DNA from: Angustibacter luteus
GTDB lineage: Bacteria > Actinomycetota > Actinomycetes > Actinomycetales > Angustibacteraceae
Direction of reading: 5' to 3'
Length of the DNA stretch: 64,000 nt
NCBI RefSeq assembly: GCF_039541115.1
Contig: NZ_BAABFP010000005.1
Coordinates: forward strand, 356,447 to 420,446
The position numbers and the translations under genes were made by a program. Positions 31,133 to 40,062 of this stretch are shown piece by piece; the first letter of the stretch is position 1, and each line of letters starts with the position of its first letter. The notes below the pieces were generated by a model. The model was not told where the DNA came from. It made no database searches and was given only the letters and a program-made list of their open reading frames with translations.

Positions 31133-31698
31133 GCGACGTCGCTCGACGTCGGCTCACGGTCCTCGCCGGCCCGACCGCGGTCGGCAAGGGCACGGTCTCG
31201 GCCTTCGTGCGCGACCAGTACCCGCAGGTCTGGCTCTCGGTGTCGGCGACGACCCGGTCGCCCCGCCCCGGCGAGGTGGACGGCGTGCACTACCACTTCG
31301 TGGACGACGCCCGGTTCGACGCGATGGTGGCCGGCGGCGAGCTGCTGGAGTGGGCAGTCGTGCACGGGAGGAACCGCTACGGCACGCCGCGCGGCCCGGT
31401 CGAGGCCGCCCTGGCGGCGGGCCAGGCCGCCCTGCTCGAGATCGACCTGCAGGGCGCTCGACAGGTCCGCGAGACGATGCCGCAGGCCCGCTTCGTCTTC
31501 CTCGCCCCGCCCAGCTGGGACGAGCTCGTGCGCCGGTTGGTGGGCCGTGGCACGGAGTCGGAGGAGGAGCGCGAGCGGCGGCTGCGCACGGCGCGCGAGG
31601 AGCTCGCGGCGGAGCCGGAGTTCGACGTGACGATCGTCAACGACGACGTGCAGCGGGCCAGCGCGGCGCTCGTGCAGCAGATGGGTCTCGCGATCTGA
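31129..31698 (+). CDS. gmk: Guanylate kinase
   Basis: Phosphorylates GMP to GDP. 189 residues. The P-loop is the variant [10 protein letters not shown] near residue 13. The GMP-binding motif [21 protein letters not shown] is complete and [10 protein letters not shown] leads into the lid. The start GTG 31129 overlaps mihF. Confidence 0.96.
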   Translation: MSDVARRRLTVLAGPTAVGKGTVSAFVRDQYPQVWLSVSATTRSPRPGEVDGVHYHFVDDARFDAMVAGGELLEWAVVHGRNRYGTPRGPVEAALAAGQAALLEIDLQGARQVRETMPQARFVFLAPPSWDELVRRLVGRGTESEEERERRLRTAREELAAEPEFDVTIVNDDVQRASAALVQQMGLAI

Positions 31699-31746
31699 CA
31701 CAATGGACGGTGGATCCGCCTGTACGTCGACGAAACGAGACTCTCC

Positions 31747-32010
31747 GTGTCCGGCACCATCGCTGTTCCCGAAGGCATCACGAACCCCCCGATCGACGAC
31801 CTGCTGAAGGTCGCCGACTCGAAGTACGCCCTGGTCATCTACGGCGCCAAGCGCGCCCGTCAGATCAACGCCTACTACTCCCAGCTCGGCGAGGGCCTGC
31901 TCGAGTACGTCGGCCCGCTGGTCGAGACGCACGTGCACGAGAAGCCGCTGAGCATCGCACTGCGCGAGATCAACGAGGGTCTGCTGACCTCCGAGCCTGC
32001 CGAGGCGTGA
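31747..32010 (+). CDS. rpoZ: RNA polymerase omega subunit
   Basis: Small subunit that helps RNA polymerase assembly. 87 residues with the family core [20 protein letters not shown] and [17 protein letters not shown] 31747 is used because it matches the family N-terminus. A CACAAT at 31699-31704 overlaps the gmk end and may be its -10. Confidence 0.95.
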   Translation: MSGTIAVPEGITNPPIDDLLKVADSKYALVIYGAKRARQINAYYSQLGEGLLEYVGPLVETHVHEKPLSIALREINEGLLTSEPAEA

Positions 32011-32041
32011 GCTGAACCAGGCTGGCGAACGCCCCCACGTC

Positions 32042-33268
32042 GTGCTCGGCGTCGGGGGTGGCATCGCCGCCTATAAGGTCGCCCACCTGCTGCGCCTGCT
32101 CACCGAGAGCGGTCACGACGTCCGGGTGGTCCCGACCCGGGCCGCGCTGGAGTTCGTGGGGGAGCCGACCTGGGCCGCGCTGTCCGGCCAACCCGTGCAC
32201 ACCGACGTCTGGCAGGACGTGCACGAGGTGCCGCACGTCCGGCTCGGCCGCGACGCTGACCTCGTGGTCGTCGCGCCGGCCACGGCCGACCTGCTGGCTC
32301 GTGCGGCGCACGGGCTGGCGGACGACCTGCTGACCAACACCCTGCTGACGGCCCGGTGCCCCGTCCTGATGGCCCCGGCGATGCACACCGAGATGTGGGA
32401 GCACCCGGCCACGCAGGCCAACGTCCTGACGCTGCGCGACCGTGGCGTCGTCGTGCTTGACCCGGCGTCCGGCCGCTTGACCGGCGCCGACACCGGGCCG
32501 GGTCGGCTGCCCGAGCCCGAGCAGATCTTCGCGGCCTGCCGGGCGCTGCTGGGGTCCAGCCCCGCCGTCGCCACCCCGCAGGACCTGGCCGGGCGCACCG
32601 TGCTGGTGAGCGCCGGTGGGACGCGTGAGCCGCTGGACCCGGTGCGGTTCCTGGGCAACCGGTCGTCCGGCAAGCAGGGTTACGCGCTCGCCGCCGTCGC
32701 GGCGTCCCGCGGCGCCGACGTCGTCCTGGTCAGCTCGTCGTCGTTGCCCGACCCGGCCGGCGTCCGGGTGGTCCGGGTCGAGACGGCTGAGCAGCTGCGC
32801 ACGGCGGTGCTGGCCGAGGCGCCCTCGGCGGACGTGGTCGTGATGGCCGCCGCCGTGGCCGACTTCCGACCGGCCCGGTTCACCGACCACAAGATCAAGA
32901 AGTCCGACGACGGCGGGTCGCCCGTGATCGAGCTGGTCCGCAACCCGGACATCCTGGCCGAGCTGGCGGCGCACCGGACCCGCCCGGGCCAGGTCGTGGT
33001 CGGTTTCGCGGCCGAGACCGGGGACGCGCAGGGCAGCGTGCTGGACCACGCGCGGGCCAAGCTGGCGCGCAAGGGCTGCGACCTCCTGGTGGTCAACGAG
33101 GTCGGCGTCGACAAGACCTTCGGGTCGGACGACAACACGGTCGTGGTGCTGGACGCAGCCGGCGGCGAGCGGCCCGTCGAGCACGCGCTCGACCCCGGAA
33201 CCAAGACCGAGGTCGCGGCCGGTGTCTGGAATGTGGTCACCCGCCGTCTCGCTGCGCGGGCGGGCTAG
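32042..33268 (+). CDS. coaBC: Bifunctional phosphopantothenoylcysteine decarboxylase / synthetase
   Basis: Two steps of coenzyme A synthesis. The N-terminal HFCD flavoprotein half has GGGIAAYKVAHLLR, the catalytic His in VPHVRLGRDADL and PAMHTEMWEHPATQ. The C-terminal CTP-dependent synthetase half has LVSAGGTREPLDPVRFLGNR near residue 190 and FAAETGD near 321. As written the frame begins at GTG 32042 (VLGVGGGIAAYK), two or three residues shorter than the usual N-terminus and without a ribosome-binding site. The frame stays open upstream with a CTG at 32012 that follows GAGGCGTGAG. The start is therefore uncertain. Confidence 0.93.
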   Translation: MLGVGGGIAAYKVAHLLRLLTESGHDVRVVPTRAALEFVGEPTWAALSGQPVHTDVWQDVHEVPHVRLGRDADLVVVAPATADLLARAAHGLADDLLTNTLLTARCPVLMAPAMHTEMWEHPATQANVLTLRDRGVVVLDPASGRLTGADTGPGRLPEPEQIFAACRALLGSSPAVATPQDLAGRTVLVSAGGTREPLDPVRFLGNRSSGKQGYALAAVAASRGADVVLVSSSSLPDPAGVRVVRVETAEQLRTAVLAEAPSADVVVMAAAVADFRPARFTDHKIKKSDDGGSPVIELVRNPDILAELAAHRTRPGQVVVGFAAETGDAQGSVLDHARAKLARKGCDLLVVNEVGVDKTFGSDDNTVVVLDAAGGERPVEHALDPGTKTEVAAGVWNVVTRRLAARAG

Positions 33269-33271
33269 ACT
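33266..33271 (+). promoter_or_regulatory. -10 box of metK
   Basis: TAGACT overlapping the coaBC stop codon, about 65 nt before metK, a good TANNNT match. No SAM riboswitch is recognisable in the short leader. Confidence 0.45.
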
Positions 33272-33337
33272 CATCGATCGCGGCCTCGACCGATGAGCCG
33301 CGCCAGCCAGCAGCCGCTGCATCCGAGGAGATTGCCT

Positions 33338-34543
33338 GTGTCGTCCTTGCGCTTGTTCACGTCCGAGTCCGTCACCGAGGGCCACCCGGACAAGATCTGT
33401 GACCAGATCAGCGACGCGATCCTGGACGCCATGCTCGCTGACGACCCGCGCAGCCGGGTCGCGGTCGAGACGATGGTCACGACGGGCCTCGTGCACGTCG
33501 CCGGGGAGGTGACGACGTCGTCCTACGTGGACATCCCCCGGATCGTGCGCGACACCGTGCTGCGGATCGGCTACGACTCCTCCACCAAGGGCTTCGACGG
33601 CAACTCCTGCGGCGTCGAGGTCTCGATCGGCGCGCAGTCCCCGGACATCGCCCAGGGCGTCGACGACGCGTACGAGCGCCGCGCGGAGGGCACCATCGAC
33701 CCGCTGGACGCCCAGGGCGCCGGCGACCAGGGCCTGATGTTCGGTTACGCCTGCACCGACACCCCCGAGCTGATGCCGCTGCCGATCTTCCTGGCGCACC
33801 GGCTGGCCGAGCGGCTGACCGAGGTCCGCGTGTCCGGTGAGCTCGCCTACCTGCGCCCGGACGGCAAGACCCAGGTGACCATCGGCTACGAAGGCGACCG
33901 CGCGGTGCGGCTCGACACGGTCGTGCTGTCCACGCAGCACGCCGCGGACATCTCGCTGGAGGGCATGCTCACGCCCGACATCGAGGCCGACGTCGTCAAG
34001 CCGGTGCTGTCCCAGATCGACTTCGACCTGGACACCTCCTCGACCCGCCTGCTGGTCAATCCGACGGGCCGGTTCGAGATCGGCGGCCCGATGGGCGACG
34101 CGGGCCTGACCGGCCGCAAGATCATCGTCGACACCTACGGCGGCATGGCCCGGCACGGCGGCGGCGCGTTCAGCGGCAAGGACCCGTCGAAGGTCGACCG
34201 CTCGGCCGCCTACGCGATGCGCTGGGTCGCCAAGAACGTGGTCGCGGCCGGCCTGGCGTCCCGCTGCGAGGCGCAGGTCGCCTACGCGATCGGCAAGGCG
34301 CACCCGGTGGGCCTGTACGTCGAGACGTTCGGCACCGAGCAGGTCGACCCGGCCGCGATCGGCAAGGCGATCAGCGAGGTCTTCGACCTGCGCCCCGCCG
34401 CGATCATCCGCGACCTCGACCTGCTGCGGCCGATCTACGCCCGCACCGCGGCCTACGGCCACTTCGGTCGTACGGACGCCGACGGCTTCACCTGGGAGCG
34501 CACCGACCGGGTCGACGCGCTCAAGGCCGCCGTCGGCGCCTGA
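33338..34543 (+). CDS. metK: S-adenosylmethionine synthetase
   Basis: Forms S-adenosylmethionine from methionine and ATP. 401 residues. Motifs: [20 protein letters not shown] at the N-terminus (His for ATP), the signature [12 protein letters not shown] near residue 127 and [19 protein letters not shown] near residue 270. GTG 33338 has GAGGAG 7 nt upstream; the longer in-frame reading starts inside the leader. Confidence 0.98.
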   Translation: MSSLRLFTSESVTEGHPDKICDQISDAILDAMLADDPRSRVAVETMVTTGLVHVAGEVTTSSYVDIPRIVRDTVLRIGYDSSTKGFDGNSCGVEVSIGAQSPDIAQGVDDAYERRAEGTIDPLDAQGAGDQGLMFGYACTDTPELMPLPIFLAHRLAERLTEVRVSGELAYLRPDGKTQVTIGYEGDRAVRLDTVVLSTQHAADISLEGMLTPDIEADVVKPVLSQIDFDLDTSSTRLLVNPTGRFEIGGPMGDAGLTGRKIIVDTYGGMARHGGGAFSGKDPSKVDRSAAYAMRWVAKNVVAAGLASRCEAQVAYAIGKAHPVGLYVETFGTEQVDPAAIGKAISEVFDLRPAAIIRDLDLLRPIYARTAAYGHFGRTDADGFTWERTDRVDALKAAVGA

Positions 34544-34561
34544 GCCCCGCTGGCCGCTGGG

Positions 34562-34975
34562 TCAGCCCTGCCCGGGGATCACGATCTCCTGGATCGCCCA
34601 CGAGTTGCCGTCGGGGTCGCTGAAGTAGAGGAAGCGACCCCACGGCTGCTCGTCGACGTCACCGACCTCGATGCCCCGGGCGAGCAGCACCTCCCGCGCG
34701 GCGTCGGCGTCCCCGACGACCATCTGCAGACCCTGCTGGCTGCCCGGCTCCATCTGGGTGATGCCGATCCCGAGGCAGATCGAGCAGGCCGACCCCGGCG
34801 GGGTGAGCTGCACGAAACGCAGCCCCTCGTGCACGGTCTGGTCGTGGTCGGCGTTGAACCCGGCGCGCACGTAGAACTCCTTGGCGCGGTCCACGTCGGT
34901 GACCGGGACGGGGATCAGCTCGAGCCTCATCTGCAGCGCGCTCGTCGGGCCCGTCGTGGTGCTCGTGGTCGTCAT
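34562..34975 (-). CDS. VOC-family (glyoxalase-like) protein
   Basis: 137 residues with one vicinal-oxygen-chelate domain made of two beta-alpha-beta3 modules: LELIPVPVTDVDRAKEFYVR near residue 18 and GVGDVDEQPWGRFLYFSDPDGNS with the C-terminal metal-ligand-type Glu in WAIQEI. A single VOC module pair per chain implies a dimer. The start has GGAGG 6 nt upstream. It is divergent from a WYL regulator across a 91-bp region with a strong palindrome, so it is likely that regulator's target. Substrate unknown. Confidence 0.85.
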   Translation of the reverse strand: MTTTSTTTGPTSALQMRLELIPVPVTDVDRAKEFYVRAGFNADHDQTVHEGLRFVQLTPPGSACSICLGIGITQMEPGSQQGLQMVVGDADAAREVLLARGIEVGDVDEQPWGRFLYFSDPDGNSWAIQEIVIPGQG

Positions 34976-35023
34976 GGTGCCTCCTCGGTCGTCGTTCTCG
35001 GCTGCTCTCCACGCTACGAGCCA

Positions 35024-35046
35024 TAGCGGTCAGGTTCTGTCCGCTA
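35024..35046. promoter_or_regulatory. Palindromic operator between VOC gene and WYL regulator
   Basis: TAGCGGTCAG, GTT, CTGTCCGCTA: two 10-nt arms complementary at 9 of 10 positions. It lies 8 nt upstream of the regulator's -10 box (35054-35059) and 48 nt from the VOC start. Position and symmetry fit the binding site of the adjacent YafY-type regulator. Confidence 0.6.
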
Positions 35047-35053
35047 GCGGATC

Positions 35054-35059
35054 TAGTCT
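35054..35059 (+). promoter_or_regulatory. -10 box of the WYL regulator, leaderless
   Basis: TAGTCT ending 7 nt before ATG 35067; no ribosome-binding site can fit. Confidence 0.5.
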
Positions 35060-35066
35060 GGTCCGC

Positions 35067-36020
35067 ATGTCGACGAGCGCGCGGATGCTCGAGCTGCTGT
35101 CGCTGCTGCAGACGCACCGCTACTGGCCGGGTGCCGAGCTGGCGGGCCGGCTCGAGGTGAGCCCGCGCACCCTGCGCCGGGACGTCGAGCGGCTGCGCGA
35201 CCTCGGCTACCCGGTTGATGCCGGGCGCGGCGTGGGCGGCGGCTACCAGCTCAGAGCGGGCGCGACGCTGCCCCCGATGCTGCTGGATGCCGACGAGGCC
35301 GTCGCCGTCGCCGTCGCGCTGCGCACCGCAGCAGCGGGTTCGGTGGCGGGCATCGACCAGGCCGCGCTCGGCGCACTGGCCAAGATCGTCCAGGTCATGC
35401 CCCCGCCGCTGCGCCGCCGGGTGGACGCGATCCAGGAGTACACCGTGCCGGCGGCCACGTCCGGCCCGGCCGTGCAGGCCGGGGACCTGACGGTGCTGGC
35501 CCAGGCCTGCCGGGACGGCGAGCGGGTCTCCTTCCAGTACCGGGCGCGCGAGCGTGAACCCGGCCCGAGGTCCGTCGACCCGCACCGCCTGGTGGCAGTG
35601 GGCCGGCGCTGGTACCTGCTCGGGTGGGACGTCGACCGGGCCGACTGGCGCACGTTCCGGCTGGACCGGCTCTCACGCAGTGCCCCGTCGGGCGCTCGCT
35701 TCCGTCCGCGGGCGATCCCGGGCGGCGACGCCGCCGAGTTCGTCCGGACCGCCATCGCGTCGCGGCCCCGGCTGGACGTGCTGGTCGAGCTCGCCGCGCC
35801 GGCCGACCAGGTGCGGGCGGCGGTCGGTGGCTGGGGGACCCTCGAGCCGGTGGACGACCAGACGTGCCGGCTGCACGTGCAGGCGGACTCCTTCGACTGG
35901 GTGGTGCTGCTGCTCGCCGTCACGGGTGCGGAGTTCACGGTGGTTCGTCCCGCCGAGCTCGTCGGGCACCTCGAGCACACGGCGCGGCGCCTGCTGCGGG
36001 GGACCGGCGGGGCGCGCTGA
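35067..36020 (+). CDS. YafY-family WYL-domain transcriptional regulator
   Basis: 317 residues: N-terminal HTH_11 domain (MLELLSLLQTHRYWPGAELA, VSPRTLRRDVERLRDLGYPV), a middle WYL domain (VSFQYRARE, then DPHRLVAVGRRWYLLGWDVD near residue 180 with the RRWYL core) and a WCX-type C-terminal extension. WYL domains sense ligands, often nucleic acids or small metabolites. ATG 35067 is leaderless behind TAGTCT; the open frame extends further upstream through the operator but this is not expected to be translated. It is divergent from the VOC gene. Confidence 0.9.
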   Translation: MSTSARMLELLSLLQTHRYWPGAELAGRLEVSPRTLRRDVERLRDLGYPVDAGRGVGGGYQLRAGATLPPMLLDADEAVAVAVALRTAAAGSVAGIDQAALGALAKIVQVMPPPLRRRVDAIQEYTVPAATSGPAVQAGDLTVLAQACRDGERVSFQYRAREREPGPRSVDPHRLVAVGRRWYLLGWDVDRADWRTFRLDRLSRSAPSGARFRPRAIPGGDAAEFVRTAIASRPRLDVLVELAAPADQVRAAVGGWGTLEPVDDQTCRLHVQADSFDWVVLLLAVTGAEFTVVRPAELVGHLEHTARRLLRGTGGAR

Positions 36021-36033
36021 CGGCGGTGTCGGG

Positions 36034-36039
36034 TAGGAA
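36034..36039 (+). promoter_or_regulatory. Possible -10 box of priA, leaderless
   Basis: TAGGAA(T) 5-6 nt before GTG 36046, with no ribosome-binding site between them. Confidence 0.35.
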
Positions 36040-36045
36040 TACCCC

Positions 36046-38166
36046 GTGACCACGGCGGAGCAGAGCGAGGGGGACGACCAGCTCGCCCTCGTTCCGGCTC
36101 CGCGGGCCGCGGCCAGGGCGGCCGCTCGCAAGCGGGCCGCCAAGCCACCACCCGGCCTGGCGGAGGTCGACCCGGTGGCGGAGGTCGTGGTCGACGTCCC
36201 GCTGGCGCACCTGGACCGGCGGTTCGAGTACTCCGTCCCGGCGCCGCTCGCCGACACGGCCGTGCCCGGTGCGCGGGTCAAGGTCCGCTTCGCCGGGCAG
36301 GACCTGGACGGCTTCGTCGTGGTGCGCAAGCCGGCTGCGGAGCACGCGGGACGGCTCAGCCCCCTGCGGCGCGTCGTCTCACCCGAGCCGGTGCTCGGCG
36401 AGCAGCTGCTGTGGCTGTGCCGGGCGGTCGCGGACCGCTGGGCCGGCACGCTCGGCGACGTCCTGAGACTGGCCGTCCCGCCGCGGCACGCGCAGGCGGA
36501 GGCCGAGGAGTCGGCGCCGGCCGTTCGCGCCGCTCCGGCTCCGGTGCCGGACCCGACCGTGTGGTCCCGCTACGCCGGTGGCAGCGCGTTCCTCGACCGG
36601 GTCGCGTCGGGCGCCGCGCCGCGGGCGGCGTGGACCGCCACCCCGTCGGCCGGCGAGGACGCGCTGGACTGGCCGCACGCGATCGCGGTCGCCGCGGCGA
36701 CCGCCGCGGCCGCGGGCCGTGGTGCCCTGGTCGTGCTCCCGGACACCCGCGACGTCGCGCGGGTGGACCATGCCCTGCGGGCCGTGGACCCTGCCAGCGA
36801 CCACGTCGTGCTGACCGCCGACCTCGGGCCGAAGGTTCGCTACCGGGCCTGGCTGCGCGCCGCTCGTGGGCACGCCCGGGTCGTGGTCGGGACGCGCGCG
36901 GCGATGTTCGCGCCGGTGCAGGACCTCGGACTGGTGGTCTGCTGGGACGACGGTGACGACCTGCACGCTGAGCCGCACGCGCCGTACCCGCACGTGCGCG
37001 AGGTGCTCGCGCTGCGGGCCGGCCAGGACTCCGCCGCCGCGCTGTTCGGGGGGTTCGTCCGGACCGCCGAGGTCGAGCGGATGGTGCGGGCCGGCTGGGC
37101 CCGACCGATCGAGGTGGGCGCGACCGAGCTGCGCCGGGCGGCCCCGCGGGTGCTGCTGGCCGGCGAGGGCCACGAACCCGAGCGCGACCCCGGCGCCGCG
37201 TCGGCCCGCCTGCCGTCCATCGCCTGGCGGACGGCGTCCGCGGCCCTGGCGACCTCCCCGGTGCTGGTCCAGGTGCCGCGCCGCGGCTACGTGCCGGCAC
37301 TGGCCTGCCAGAGCTGTCGGACGCCGGCGCACTGCCGTTCCTGCCACGGGCCGTTGGCGTTGCCCGACGGCCAGGGCGCGCCACGCTGCCGGTGGTGCGG
37401 CGTCAGCGACCCGAGCTGGACCTGCCCGGAGTGCGGCGAGCGGCGGCTGCGCTCAGTCGTGGTCGGTGCCCGACGGACTGCGGAGGAGCTGGGGCGCGCC
37501 TTCCCGGGGGTCCCGGTGGTCACCAGCGGCGGGGGTGCCGTGGTCGCCCAGGTGCCGGACCGCCCGGCCCTGGTCATCGCCACCCCGGGCGCCGAGCCGG
37601 TCGCCCACGGCGGCTACGGCGCGGCGCTGCTGCTCGACCCGTGGGCGCTGCTGGGCCGCAGCGACCTGCGCGCGTCGGAGGAGGCGCTGCGGCGCTGGGT
37701 GAACGCCGCTGCGCTGGTCCGCAGCAGCGACCGGGGTGGGGTCGTCGTCCTGGGTGGGCCGGGTGGGCTGCCCCCGGTCGAGGCGCTGGTCCGCTGGGCG
37801 CCGACCTGGCACAGCGCGCGCGAGCTGGAGGCGCGGCAGTCCCTCGGCTTCCCGCCGGCCCGCACGGTGGCCACGCTCACCGGTCCGGCGTCCGCCGTCG
37901 AGGACCTGGTCGTCTCGGCCCAGCTGGGTCCGGACGTCGAGGTGCTGGGCCCCGTCGCGATCCCGGCCCAGGTGGGAGGCCGCCCCGGTCGGGCCGCCGG
38001 CCGGGTCTCGGACGTCGACGAACCGGTGGTGCGCATCCTCTTGCGGACCACGCCGTCGCAGCGCGAGGCGCTGAGCTCGGCGCTGCGCGCCTCCGCGGCG
38101 GTCCGCAGCGCCGCCAAGCGGGCCGGCAGCGTCCGGGTCCAGGTCGACCCGCTGGACCTGGTGTAG
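36046..38166 (+). CDS. priA: Primosomal protein N' PriA, helicase-inactive actinobacterial type
   Basis: Replication-restart protein. 706 residues with a PriA 3'-DNA-binding domain (VVVDVPLAHLDRRFEYSVP near residue 45). The position of Walker A reads TPSAGEDALDWPHAIA with no GKT/GKS, and the DEAH position reads VCWDDGDD, so ATP hydrolysis is not expected. The eight zinc cysteines are intact in four pairs (CQSC, CRSC, CRWC, CPEC, about residues 425-465). The C-terminal helicase motifs are also eroded. This agrees with PriA of other actinobacteria, annotated as probable replication restart protein, which may load the replisome without unwinding. GTG 36046 appears leaderless. Confidence 0.92.
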   Translation: MTTAEQSEGDDQLALVPAPRAAARAAARKRAAKPPPGLAEVDPVAEVVVDVPLAHLDRRFEYSVPAPLADTAVPGARVKVRFAGQDLDGFVVVRKPAAEHAGRLSPLRRVVSPEPVLGEQLLWLCRAVADRWAGTLGDVLRLAVPPRHAQAEAEESAPAVRAAPAPVPDPTVWSRYAGGSAFLDRVASGAAPRAAWTATPSAGEDALDWPHAIAVAAATAAAAGRGALVVLPDTRDVARVDHALRAVDPASDHVVLTADLGPKVRYRAWLRAARGHARVVVGTRAAMFAPVQDLGLVVCWDDGDDLHAEPHAPYPHVREVLALRAGQDSAAALFGGFVRTAEVERMVRAGWARPIEVGATELRRAAPRVLLAGEGHEPERDPGAASARLPSIAWRTASAALATSPVLVQVPRRGYVPALACQSCRTPAHCRSCHGPLALPDGQGAPRCRWCGVSDPSWTCPECGERRLRSVVVGARRTAEELGRAFPGVPVVTSGGGAVVAQVPDRPALVIATPGAEPVAHGGYGAALLLDPWALLGRSDLRASEEALRRWVNAAALVRSSDRGGVVVLGGPGGLPPVEALVRWAPTWHSARELEARQSLGFPPARTVATLTGPASAVEDLVVSAQLGPDVEVLGPVAIPAQVGGRPGRAAGRVSDVDEPVVRILLRTTPSQREALSSALRASAAVRSAAKRAGSVRVQVDPLDLV

Positions 38167-38173
38167 GCGGCCT

Positions 38174-38216
38174 CGCTACGGCTACGGCTACGGCAACGGC
38201 TGTGGCTACGGTTGCG
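38174..38216. repeat. Degenerate hexanucleotide tandem repeat (CTACGG)n
   Basis: Seven consecutive hexamers: CTACGG three times, then CAACGG, CTGTGG, CTACGG and TTGCGG, directly after the priA stop. The convergent zinc-ribbon gene ends inside it, its stop codon being supplied by one CTA (38206-38208). A slippage-prone tract. Confidence 0.75.
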
Positions 38217-38427
38217 GCACGGGCGGGGTCGGGCAGACCATCCGGCGCCGCCCGGCGTCCTGGGTCCAGGTGTGGGCCGACATCGGCGAGCCGCACACCG
38301 GGCAGGCGAACTCGGGGTCGGCGGCTGCCGTCGGCTCCTGGCTGGCCGGTCCCAGCTCCGCGGGGCCGAGGAACCGGAACAGGAAGGCGTACACCCGGGC
38401 CCCGAACCACGGTCGCTCCTGCGTCAC
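38206..38427 (-). CDS. Small zinc-ribbon protein, hypothetical
   Basis: 73 residues from a GTG with GAGGAG 7 nt upstream on the minus strand. It has an N-terminal RPWFGARVYAFLFRFLGPAE segment that could be an amphipathic helix, then FACPVCGSPMSAHTW with CPVC and a further Cys (MVCPTPP) near the end, a three-cysteine ribbon. It is convergent with priA and divergent from def. I do not recognise the family. A real ribosome-binding site and cysteine motif support coding, but the gene is short. Confidence 0.6.
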   Translation of the reverse strand: MTQERPWFGARVYAFLFRFLGPAELGPASQEPTAAADPEFACPVCGSPMSAHTWTQDAGRRRMVCPTPPVPQP

Positions 38428-38470
38428 CTGTCGCTCCTCGACCTGGGCGGGTCCGCGACCCGCGTCGGGT

Positions 38471-38500
38471 TCGAGTCTGTCACCGCCGCGCCCGTACACT
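38471..38500 (+). promoter_or_regulatory. Promoter of the def-fmt-rsmB operon
   Basis: TACACT (38495-38500) as -10 with TTCGAG (38471-38476) 18 nt upstream as a weak -35, about 65 nt before def. Confidence 0.4.
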
Positions 38501-38564
38501 GCCGGGTGGCGGAACGCAGGGTCCGCCGATGCCGACGTCGCCGACCAGACGAGGACCGCCAGCC

Positions 38565-39110
38565 GTGTCGATCCAGGACATCCGCCTGTTCGGGGACCCC
38601 GTGCTGCGCACGCCCGCGCTCGAGGTCATCGACTTCGACAAGGAGCTGCGCCAGCTCGTCAAGGACCTCACCGACACCATGTGCGACGCCCCCGGCGTCG
38701 GCCTGGCCGCCCCGCAGATCGGCGTCGGGCTGCGCGTCTTCACGTACTGGGTGGACGACGAGCTCGGCCACCTGGTCAACCCCAGCCTGGACCTGTCCTC
38801 GGAGCAGCAGGACGGCGACGAGGGCTGCCTGTCCTTGCCCGGCCTGGCGTTCGACACCCCCCGGGCGCTGCGCGTCGTGGCCAAGGGCCAGAACATGCAC
38901 GGCGAGCCGGTGGTGATCGAGGGCTCCGAGCTGCTCGCCCGGTGCATCCAGCACGAGACCGACCACCTGGACGGCATCCTGTTCATCGACCGGCTCGACC
39001 GCGAGCAGCGCAAGATGGCCATGAAGGCGATCCGGGACGCCGACTGGGCCGGTCTGTCCGCGCCCGTGCTCAAGGTGAGCCCGCACGCCACCTTCGGCAA
39101 GGCGCTGTAG
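38565..39110 (+). CDS. def: Peptide deformylase
   Basis: Fe2+/Zn2+ hydrolase removing the N-formyl group from nascent proteins. 181 residues with the three family motifs: [10 protein letters not shown] near residue 46, EGCLSLPG near residue 87 (metal Cys) and QHETDHLDG near residue 130 (HExxH-type metal His and catalytic Glu). GTG 38565 has GAGGA 9 nt upstream; an in-frame ATG at 38529 would add 12 residues. Followed 4 nt later by fmt, whose product makes the formyl group that Def removes. Confidence 0.96.
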   Translation: MSIQDIRLFGDPVLRTPALEVIDFDKELRQLVKDLTDTMCDAPGVGLAAPQIGVGLRVFTYWVDDELGHLVNPSLDLSSEQQDGDEGCLSLPGLAFDTPRALRVVAKGQNMHGEPVVIEGSELLARCIQHETDHLDGILFIDRLDREQRKMAMKAIRDADWAGLSAPVLKVSPHATFGKAL

Positions 39111-39114
39111 GCGC

Positions 39115-40062
39115 GTGCGCCTCGTCTTCGCGGGCACCCCGGACGCCGCCGTCCCGGCCCTGCGCGCCGTGCTGGCGTCGTCCCACGAGGTGGTCGCCGT
39201 GGTCACTCGGCCCGACGCCCCCGCCGGTCGCGGTCGCCGGCTCGCCGCGTCCCCGGTGGGCGAGCTCGCCGCCGAGGCCGGCCTCGAGGTGCTCAAGCCG
39301 CAGCGGCCGCGCGAGCCCGAGTTCCTGGCCCGGCTCACCGAGCTCGCGCCCGACTGCTGCCCGGTCGTCGCCTACGGCGCCCTGCTGCCGCAGCCGGTGC
39401 TGGACGTCCCGCGGCACGGCTGGGTGAACCTGCACTTCTCGCTGCTACCGGCGTGGCGAGGCGCGGCACCGGTGCAGCGGGCGCTGATGGCCGGCGACCA
39501 GGTGACCGGCGCCAGCACCTTCCGGCTCGAGGCCGGGATGGACACCGGGCCGGTATTCGGCGTGATGACCGAGACGGTGCGCCCCCGCGACACCAGCGGT
39601 GACCTGCTCGCCCGACTCGCCGAGGCCGGCGCGGGTCTGCTGGTCGCCACCCTGGACGCCATCGAGGAGGGGACCGTCAACCCGCAGCCGCAGCCGGCCG
39701 AGGGCGTCAGCCTCGCCCCCAAGGTCGAGGTCGCCGACGCCCAGGTGGACTGGACGGCCCCGGCGAGCCGCGTGGACCGGCTGGTCCGGGCGTGCACCCC
39801 GGCCCCCGGCGCCTGGACGACGTTCGGCGGCGAGCGCCTCAAGCTCGGCCCGGTCGAGCCGGTGAGCGTCGCCGACGACGGCCCGCTGGCCGCGGGAGTG
39901 CTTCAGGTCACCCGCCGTGACGTCCTGGTGGGTACCGGCTCGACGCCGGTCCGGCTGGGCAGCGTGCAACCCCCGGGCAAGCGCCCCATGGCGGCCGCGG
40001 ACTGGGCGCGCGGCGCCCGGCTGGAGTCCGGCCGGCAGCTCGGGCCCGAGGCCGACCGGTGA
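39115..40062 (+). CDS. fmt: Methionyl-tRNA formyltransferase
   Basis: Formylates initiator Met-tRNA using 10-formyl-tetrahydrofolate. 315 residues: N-terminal Rossmann domain [15 protein letters not shown], catalytic [20 protein letters not shown] near residue 105 (Asn-His pair), [16 protein letters not shown] near 135, and a C-terminal OB-like domain. GTG 39115; overlaps rsmB by 4 nt. Confidence 0.97.
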   Translation: MRLVFAGTPDAAVPALRAVLASSHEVVAVVTRPDAPAGRGRRLAASPVGELAAEAGLEVLKPQRPREPEFLARLTELAPDCCPVVAYGALLPQPVLDVPRHGWVNLHFSLLPAWRGAAPVQRALMAGDQVTGASTFRLEAGMDTGPVFGVMTETVRPRDTSGDLLARLAEAGAGLLVATLDAIEEGTVNPQPQPAEGVSLAPKVEVADAQVDWTAPASRVDRLVRACTPAPGAWTTFGGERLKLGPVEPVSVADDGPLAAGVLQVTRRDVLVGTGSTPVRLGSVQPPGKRPMAAADWARGARLESGRQLGPEADR

